A DNA stretch of 64,000 bases. It comes from Asanoa iriomotensis. GTDB lineage: Bacteria; Actinomycetota; Actinomycetes; Mycobacteriales; Micromonosporaceae. Shown here one piece after another: positions 59,444 through 64,000 of the stretch. How positions within the stretch are numbered: the first letter of the stretch is position 1; the number at the start of each line of letters is the position of its first letter. The stretch is taken from assembly GCF_016862515.1 (NCBI RefSeq), contig NZ_BONC01000025.1:41842-105841 (forward strand), read 5' to 3'. The notes beneath the pieces are model-generated. The model ran no database searches. It had not been told where the DNA came from and was given only the letters and a program-made list of their open reading frames with translations. A program made the position numbers and the translations under genes.

Positions 59444-59539
59444 GGAGGCGAGTGGGCGCCTGGTGGCCCTCCCGGTCTTCAAAACCGGCGTGACCCGGCA
59501 TCCGGGTCAGGCGGGTTCGATTCCCGTACGCCTCCGCCA
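59444..59539 (+). tRNA. selC: Selenocysteine tRNA (UCA)
   Basis: A 96-base tRNA with the selenocysteine architecture: acceptor GGAGGCG/CGCCTCC plus encoded CCA, a long D arm, anticodon loop CTTCAAA in stem CCGGT/ACCGG (anticodon TCA, 59479-59481), a long variable arm forming TGACCCGG/CCGGGTCA hairpin, and T arm GCGGGTTCGATTCCCGT. It inserts Sec at UGA with SelB. The immediate downstream neighbour selA confirms the identification. Confidence 0.96.
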
Positions 59540-59563
59540 CCAGGCACTGCTCGAGGGTGTGTG

Positions 59564-60862
59564 ATGAGCGATCCACGCCGCAGTACGCCGCGGGTCGACG
59601 CGGTCCTCGCCGACCCGCGCCTGGTCGCGGCCGCCGAGCGGCTGGGCCCGGTGCTGGTCCGGGCCGCCGTGTCCCGGGCGCTCGACGACGTGCGTTCAGG
59701 GCGGCTGCCGGCCGAGGCGGCCGCTGAGGCGGCGGTCGCGGCGCTGCCGGCGTCGGCCTCCACGCTGCGTCGGGTGCTCAACGCGACCGGCGTCATCGTG
59801 CACACCAACCTCGGCCGTTCCGCTCTCTCCCCGGCCGCGGTGGCCGCGGTCACCGACGCGGCCGGTTACACGGACGTGGAATTCGACCTTGCAGCGGGGG
59901 TACGCGCGCGGCGCGGTGCCGAGGTCCTCGGTGCGCTGCGGGCCGCGGTGCCCGGTGCGGAGGCCGTGCACGTCGTCAACAACAACGCCGCGGCGCTCGC
60001 GCTGATCGTGTTCGCCCTGGCCGGCGGGCGCGAGGTGGTGATCAGCCGGGGTGAGCTGATCGAGATCGGCGACGGCTTCCGGATCCCGGATCTGCTCACC
60101 GCCGCCGGTGCGGTGCTCCGCGAGGTCGGCACGACCAACCGCACCCGGCTGGCCGACTACGCCGCGGCGATCGGGCCCGAGACCGCGCTGGTGCTGCGCC
60201 TGCACCCGTCGAACTACCGGGTCACGGGGTTCACCGCGGCGCCCACGCTGGCCGAGTTGGTGAGCCTGGAGGTGCCGGTGGTCTACGACATCGGTTCGGG
60301 GCTGTTGGCGCCCGAGCCGCTGCTGCCCGACGAGCCGGACGCGGCCTCGGCGCTGGCCGGCGGCGCGGCGCTGGTCACGGCGAGCGCGGACAAGCTGCTC
60401 GGCGGCCCGCAGGCCGGGTTGGTGTTCGGCCGCTCGGACCTCGTGACCCGGCTGGCCCGGCACCCACTGGCCCGCGCGCTGCGGGTCGACAAGCTGACGC
60501 TGGCCGCGCTGGAGGCGACCGTGCGGGGGCCGCTCCCGCCGACCACGGCGGCGCTGCGCACGCCGGTGACCGCACTGCGTGAACGGGCGCGGCGGCTGGC
60601 GGCCGCGCTGGCCGATGCCGGCGTGGACGTGGAGGTGGTGGACACCGGCTCGACGGTCGGCGGCGGTGGTGCGCCTGGGGTGGTGCTGCCGAGCGTGGCG
60701 CTGAGCTTGCCGACCGCGTACGCGGCGCTGCTGCGCCACGGTGAGCCGCCGGTCGTCGGCCGGGTCTCGGCGGGCCGCTGCCTGCTCGACCTGCGCACGG
60801 TCACACCGGACGACGACGAGGACCTACTCACCGCGGTCCGCACCGCCGCGAAGCAGACTTAG
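59564..60862 (+). CDS. selA: L-seryl-tRNA(Sec) selenium transferase
   Basis: A 432-residue PLP enzyme of the SelA family that converts Ser-tRNA(Sec) to Sec-tRNA(Sec). Typical sequence features: NATGVIVHTNLGRSALS, VNNNAAALALI, SRGELIEIGDGFRIPDLLTAAGAVLREVGTTNRT, LRLHPSNYRVTGF, and PLP lysine K277 in ASADKLLGGPQAG. ATG 59564 is chosen, with GAGGGTGTG upstream; a GTG at 59561 directly precedes it. The gene starts 24 bases after tRNA-Sec, so both may be on one transcript. selB and selD are not in the window. Confidence 0.95.
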   Translation: MSDPRRSTPRVDAVLADPRLVAAAERLGPVLVRAAVSRALDDVRSGRLPAEAAAEAAVAALPASASTLRRVLNATGVIVHTNLGRSALSPAAVAAVTDAAGYTDVEFDLAAGVRARRGAEVLGALRAAVPGAEAVHVVNNNAAALALIVFALAGGREVVISRGELIEIGDGFRIPDLLTAAGAVLREVGTTNRTRLADYAAAIGPETALVLRLHPSNYRVTGFTAAPTLAELVSLEVPVVYDIGSGLLAPEPLLPDEPDAASALAGGAALVTASADKLLGGPQAGLVFGRSDLVTRLARHPLARALRVDKLTLAALEATVRGPLPPTTAALRTPVTALRERARRLAAALADAGVDVEVVDTGSTVGGGGAPGVVLPSVALSLPTAYAALLRHGEPPVVGRVSAGRCLLDLRTVTPDDDEDLLTAVRTAAKQT

Positions 60863-60903
60863 GGTCTGTCTCGATGTGATGGCCGGGCTGCGGCGGACCC
60901 AGA

Positions 60904-60929
60904 GCGCCCGCCTCGGCGGAGGCGGGCGC
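60904..60929. terminator. Bidirectional terminator after selA
   Basis: A perfect 11-base stem GCGCCCGCCTC/GAGGCGGGCGC with loop GGCG between the convergent ends of selA (60862) and the acidic repeat protein gene (60941). Confidence 0.75.
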
Positions 60930-60940
60930 CCGAAGACAGG

Positions 60941-61189
60941 TCAGGCCGCCGGCGGGTGGCCGCCGTCGCCGTCGACGATCTCGTCCGGCGTGCCGTCCTC
61001 GTCGAGGTCGACCATCGTGACGTCGACCTTGCCGTCGCCGTCGGTGTCGAACTGGAACAGGTCGGGCTTGCCGTCGCCGTCGGTGTCGACCACCCACACG
61101 TCGGTCTTGCCGTCGTTGTTGGCGTCCGCCGTCATCAGCTCGACGTGTTCGTCGCCGCGGGTCTCGACGACCTCTTCGGACTCGCTCAT
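60941..61189 (-). CDS. Small acidic D-x-D-x-D-G repeat protein
   Basis: An 82-residue, very acidic protein with at least four calcium-loop-like repeats: DANNDGKTDVWVV, DTDGDGKPDLFQF, DTDGDGKVDVTMV and DLDEDGTPDEIVD, spaced about 12 residues apart. This is the thrombospondin-3/EF-hand-like loop pattern. There is no signal peptide, so it may be cytoplasmic. ATG 61189 has GAGGAG upstream. Similar in design to the gene at 61267, with which it forms a pair in the same orientation. Calcium binding is inferred. Confidence 0.78.
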   Translation of the reverse strand: MSESEEVVETRGDEHVELMTADANNDGKTDVWVVDTDGDGKPDLFQFDTDGDGKVDVTMVDLDEDGTPDEIVDGDGGHPPAA

Positions 61190-61266
61190 CGGATCTCCTC
61201 GCGTGCGCGTGCGGGTTGTGTTCGCGCACAACCTACGGCCACCCGGCTCCCGCCGCGACTCGACGC

Positions 61267-61728
61267 TCAGTTCGCCACGTAGAGACTTGTCCGCATGTGG
61301 TCCGGGAGACCGTCGTAGTTCGTGTCGCGGATCCAGGTGTCGGTGCGACCGTCGAAGTCCGTGTCGATCGCCAGCGCGTCCACCCGGCCGTCGTTGTTGT
61401 GGTCGCTCGCGACCGCGTCGGTGCGGCCGTCGCCGTTGGCGTCGTGCAGCACCTGGTCGGCCAGGCCGTCCTCGTCGTAGTCGCGCATCGTCGTGTCGAG
61501 CCGGCCGTCGCCGTCGGTGTCGCTGTAGGCCGTCTCGACCACGCCGTCGTGGTCGCCGTCGACCGCGACCAGGTCGGCGTAACCGTCGCCGTCGACGTCG
61601 GTCAGGTAGCGGCGGCCGCCGTCGACCTCATGCTCCACGATGGAGTGCGGCACGCCCGCGTCGCTGCTGCCGAAACCGTCCACCGCGTCCTGGTCACTCG
61701 CCAGGTAGGAAGAGTCCCACTCGCTCAT
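61267..61728 (-). CDS. Acidic D-x-D-x-D-G repeat protein
   Basis: A 153-residue acidic protein. After a 35-residue N-terminal part (SEWDSSYLASDQDAVDGFGSSDAG) come about eight repeats of DxDxDGxxDxxxxD type: TDVDGDGYADLVAV, DGDHDGVVETAYS, DTDGDGRLDTTM, DYDEDGLADQVLH, DANGDGRTDAVAS, DHNNDGRVDALAI, DTDFDGRTDTWI and DTNYDGLPDHM. No signal peptide is visible. It is 77 bases upstream of the shorter paralogue and probably co-transcribed. The repeats should bind Ca2+ in an elongated fold. Role unknown. Confidence 0.8.
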   Translation of the reverse strand: MSEWDSSYLASDQDAVDGFGSSDAGVPHSIVEHEVDGGRRYLTDVDGDGYADLVAVDGDHDGVVETAYSDTDGDGRLDTTMRDYDEDGLADQVLHDANGDGRTDAVASDHNNDGRVDALAIDTDFDGRTDTWIRDTNYDGLPDHMRTSLYVAN

Positions 61729-61787
61729 GACCAGAACCTATGGGTGGCGCACCGACCGCGGCTCCCGGAAACGTGCCAGGCGTGGCC

Positions 61788-61889
61788 AGGTCCTATTCGA
61801 CGGATCAGTGCGAGCCGAGACGGAGTCCAGGCGTCGGCTGGCGGCGGCTGGGCCCGTCGCAGGCCGCACTGAGCCGTCGAATAGGACCT
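61788..61889. repeat. 102-base inverted-repeat element
   Basis: Outer arms 61788-61812 and 61865-61889 match at 24 of 25 positions (left arm begins AGGTCCTATTCGACGG). The inner 52 bases are also partly self-complementary, so the entire element can fold into one hairpin. It lies between the acidic repeat protein start (61728) and the LivK-like gene, whose TAG stop (61888-61890) is part of the right arm. It could be a terminator, or a MITE/REP-like mobile element that truncated the gene. Confidence 0.75.
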
Positions 61890-63228
61890 AGTGGCGGATC
61901 TGCACGCCGGCTTTCGCCATCGCCTTGATGACCTGCGCCGACTCGCCGAAGCCGATGACCAGCACACCGTCCGGGCCATGGGCCTTGATCTGGTTGGCGC
62001 CGGCCGTGAAGTCGATGTCCGGTGCGGCGGGCGTCGGGGGCTCGTACACCAGCGTCTCGATCATGTCGGCCGGGAAGCCGGCCCGCTCCAGCTCGGACTT
62101 GACGTTGTCCTGCAGGCCCGTGCCGTACGAGTCGTTGCGGGCCACGATCGCGATCTTGTGTGGGCCGTCCCGGAGGATCACGTCCGCGAGCGCGCGCCCC
62201 TGCAGGATGTCCGAGGGCGCGGTGCGGAAGTAGAGGCCGCTGTCGTCGATCGTGCTCAGCCCGGCGTCGGTGTTGCACGGCGAGAAGAGCACCAGGCCCG
62301 CCTTGACCACGTCGGGCAGCACCGCGCGGGAGATGCTCGACGCGCCGGCGCCGATGATCACGCTGACCTTGGCCGCGATGTGCTTGGCCACGGTCTCCTT
62401 CGCGACGTCGGGGTTGGTGCCGTCGTCGCCGGGCAGCCAGACGACGTCCTGCTCGAAGACGCCGCCGGCGGCGTTGATCTCCTTGAGCGCGAGCGCCGCG
62501 GCGGCTTCCATCGGCGGGTACGCGAGGGCCAGGTCACCGGTCTCCGGCAGCAGGCCACCGATCTTCAGCGGCTTGGGCTTGTCGCCGCCGGTGCCGGCGC
62601 GCGGCGGCTTCTTCGTCGTGGTGGTCGACTCGTCGCCGGCGCCCACGTACTCCGTCTTGCTGTCGTCGAGCCGGTCCGCCGTGCCGAAGTGGAGGGTCCC
62701 GTAGCTGGCGGTCGAGGGTTCGCCGGCGTCCGTGAACCCGCCGCGGGTCAGCGAGACGCCGCGGTAGCTCAGGTCCTCGCCGGCGCGGGCGAGCGTCAGG
62801 CACGCCGCGACGGTGTCGCACTCCTCGCCGCCTGTGGTGACCGAGTTGATCTGTTTGGCGATCGCGTCGGGCTCGCCGGAGCGGGCCTGCTCGGCGGCGA
62901 TCGCGCTGATCACCATCGCGTCGTAGGTCTCGGCGGCGTACAGGTAGTCGGAGAGATCGGCGCGGACCGACTTGAGCCGCGCCTTGAAGTCCGCGGACAG
63001 CGGGGTGAGCGGAGTGGTCCCCTTCATCCCGGCGAGCATGCCCGCCTGGTCCTTGAACTCGTCGCCGAACGAGTTGATCATGTTGCCGTCCGTGCCGTAC
63101 AACCTGGCCGGGGTGGCGGAGGTGTCGGCTTGTGATGGCGGCGCGTCCTCACCGCAGGCAGCGATGGTCAGCACAAGCGCGGCAGACATGGCGATCGCCA
63201 GGTGACGCGCTCCGCGGGAGACGAGCAT
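61888..63228 (-). CDS. LivK-type substrate-binding lipoprotein with halves in swapped order
   Basis: A 446-residue lipoprotein with lipobox TIAAC (Cys25). Residues 41-200 resemble the C-terminal half of a branched-chain amino acid-type (LivK/Peripla_BP_6) binding protein: LYGTDGNMINSFGDEF, MKGTTPLTP, DYLYAAETYDAMVISAIAAEQA, the Cys pair C137/C143 and LSYRGVSLTRGGFTDAGEPSTASYG. A Thr/Lys/Gly linker follows, then residues 219-446 resemble the N-terminal half: LKIGGLLPETGDLALAYPPMEAAAALALKEINAAGG, GLYFRTAPSDILQGRALADVI, DSYGTGLQDNV, ending at VLVIGFGESAQVIKAMAKAGVQIRH. In normal proteins that end continues into YGTDGN. The order is thus circularly permuted. No transporter permease is nearby. ATG 63228. 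Confidence 0.82.
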   Translation of the reverse strand: MLVSRGARHLAIAMSAALVLTIAACGEDAPPSQADTSATPARLYGTDGNMINSFGDEFKDQAGMLAGMKGTTPLTPLSADFKARLKSVRADLSDYLYAAETYDAMVISAIAAEQARSGEPDAIAKQINSVTTGGEECDTVAACLTLARAGEDLSYRGVSLTRGGFTDAGEPSTASYGTLHFGTADRLDDSKTEYVGAGDESTTTTKKPPRAGTGGDKPKPLKIGGLLPETGDLALAYPPMEAAAALALKEINAAGGVFEQDVVWLPGDDGTNPDVAKETVAKHIAAKVSVIIGAGASSISRAVLPDVVKAGLVLFSPCNTDAGLSTIDDSGLYFRTAPSDILQGRALADVILRDGPHKIAIVARNDSYGTGLQDNVKSELERAGFPADMIETLVYEPPTPAAPDIDFTAGANQIKAHGPDGVLVIGFGESAQVIKAMAKAGVQIRH

Positions 63229-63337
63229 GGGGTGTCCGTCCTTCCTCCCCTGAAGTCCAGGGCACATTAGCGTGCCGACACCGATATGTGGGATAGCGCC
63301 CGACGAAACCCGGTCTACCGAGCGGTAACGTGACGGC

Positions 63338-63739
63338 GTGTCAACATCACCCCTCGACCACGGCCCTGGCGCGCTCGCCGACCGCATGGGCATCAAGCTC
63401 ACCGAAATGACTCCGGACCGCGTCGTCGGCACCATGCCGGTCGACGGCAACACCCAGCCGTACGGCCTGCTGCACGGCGGTGCGTCCTGCGTGCTCGCCG
63501 AGACGCTGGGCTCGATCGCCGCCGTCCTGCACGGGCACAGCATCGGCCGCACGATCGCGCTTGGCGTCGACATCAGCGCCACACACCACAAGGCGGTACG
63601 CACAGGCACGGTCACCGGGGTCGCGACGCCGGCCCATCGCGGCGGCAGCGTGGCCACGTACGAAATCGTCATCACCGACGACGCCGGCGACCGCGTGTGC
63701 ACCGCGCGACTCACCTGCCTGTTGCGGTCCCCCGTGTGA
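63338..63739 (+). CDS. PaaI-type hot-dog thioesterase
   Basis: A 133-residue hot-dog fold protein. The catalytic region is YGLLHGGASCVLAETLGSIAAVLHG (H-G-G with downstream Glu), as in PaaI and menaquinone-pathway DHNA-CoA thioesterases. The strand IALGVDISATHHKAVRTGTVTGVATPAHRGGSVATYEI is typical of the family. It hydrolyses acyl- or aryl-CoA esters; the substrate is not certain. GTG 63338; 109 bases divergent from the LivK-like gene. Confidence 0.88.
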   Translation: MSTSPLDHGPGALADRMGIKLTEMTPDRVVGTMPVDGNTQPYGLLHGGASCVLAETLGSIAAVLHGHSIGRTIALGVDISATHHKAVRTGTVTGVATPAHRGGSVATYEIVITDDAGDRVCTARLTCLLRSPV

Positions 63740-63784
63740 GCCGTTCGTGTGGTCCGGTTTGACGCCGGGTCGTAGAGTTCGCCC

Positions 63785-64000
63785 GTGGTCGAGGTTCCCC
63801 CGGATGCGGTCGACGACGCCGCGCAGGTGTTGCGGCTCGCCCTCGACGGCGACAGCGACGCCGTAGCGAGCGCGTTCGATGCCGTGGTCGACCGGTCCGG
63901 TGTGGTCGGCGCCTACGACGTCGCCTGGTGCCTGGCCGCGACGATGGTCGGCGAGGGCGTGCCGGCCGGCCGGTGGACGCTGGACTTCCCCGACATCGAC
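63785..64000 (+). CDS. Partial hypothetical protein
   Basis: The N-terminal 72 residues of a protein that runs off the right edge, starting at GTG 63785 (VEVPPDAVDDAAQVLRLALDGDSDAVASAFDAVV...). It is an acidic helical segment without a recognised domain. It is 45 bases downstream of the thioesterase gene on the same strand and may belong to its operon. No function can be assigned. Confidence 0.55.
   Translation, partial: MVEVPPDAVDDAAQVLRLALDGDSDAVASAFDAVVDRSGVVGAYDVAWCLAATMVGEGVPAGRWTLDFPDID

Noticed and set aside
61888..63228. Two fused partial genes caused by a frameshift
   Set aside because: One uninterrupted frame with a signal peptide and linker covers both halves, and the order is inverted, which a frameshift cannot produce.

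Overview
The window is about 72% G+C chromosomal DNA from a filamentous or spore-forming actinobacterium. GTG starts are frequent, neighbouring genes overlap by four bases (ATGA/GTGA), lipoprotein signals and secreted discoidin-domain glycanases are common, and LacI-type operators have the GAGCGCTC core seen in Streptomyces and Micromonosporaceae. Protein style (Tad pilus genes, LitR-type regulator, DUF305, SelA) suggests Micromonosporaceae; this is inference, not a database result.

Layout. 1-5.0 kb: a partial small protein, an LtrA membrane protein, a NarL/DesK-type two-component pair and a divergent two-gene ABC exporter. 5.0-8.1 kb: a YchJ-like gene, a decayed DUF402 gene, an FAD monooxygenase and, behind it, degenerate tandem copies of that gene's own 3' end. 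8.1-18.0 kb: a phosphotransferase-fold protein, a secreted GH55-like beta-1,3-glucanase candidate preceded by three palindromic LacI-type sites, and housekeeping or detoxification genes (DUF305, HTH protein, epoxide hydrolase, adenylate kinase, aldehyde dehydrogenase, acetyltransferase, MmcQ/YjbR). 18.0-28.2 kb: a complete-looking Tad/Flp pilus locus (prepilin peptidase, SAF protein, TadZ, TadA/CpaF, TadB, TadC, pilin-like and TadE/G proteins, LysM protein). 28.2-32.1 kb: small membrane proteins, ScyD/ScyE-like protein, enoyl-CoA hydratase, hydrolase lipoprotein. 32.1-46.2 kb: one probable operon for extracellular alpha-glucan use, with a binding protein, two permeases, a GH13 alpha-glucosidase and two giant secreted GH87-like alpha-1,3-glucanase candidates, plus the adjacent LacI regulator and its operator. 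46.3-49.4 kb: Uma2-family protein, FAD disulfide oxidoreductase, serine hydrolase. 49.4-55.7 kb: a carotenoid and light-response cluster (photolyase-crtB divergent from crtE-crtI-idi-LitR type B12 regulator). 55.7-64 kb: polysaccharide deacetylase, tRNA-Glu/Asp/Phe, a phage-lysin-like peptidase, enolase, tRNA-Sec followed by selA, two acidic D-x-D-x-D-G repeat proteins, a LivK-type binding protein whose two halves are in swapped order, a hot-dog thioesterase and a partial gene.

How it fits together. The GH55-like and GH87-like enzymes would attack beta-1,3- and alpha-1,3-glucans such as those of fungal walls. The ABC importer (no ATPase encoded here, so probably a shared MsiK-type one) would take up oligosaccharides, the cytoplasmic GH13 enzyme would cleave them, and the LacI protein would control the operon. 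The carotenoid genes visible here lead to lycopene. The tRNA-Sec and selA genes imply that the organism makes selenoproteins, but neither selB, selD nor a selenoprotein is seen here.

The most unusual observations are the swapped-order (circularly permuted) LivK-like protein, whose stop codon sits on the edge of a 102-base inverted-repeat element; the tandem 3'-end relics behind the FAD monooxygenase; and the pair of glucanases that carry the same catalytic core at opposite ends of the protein.
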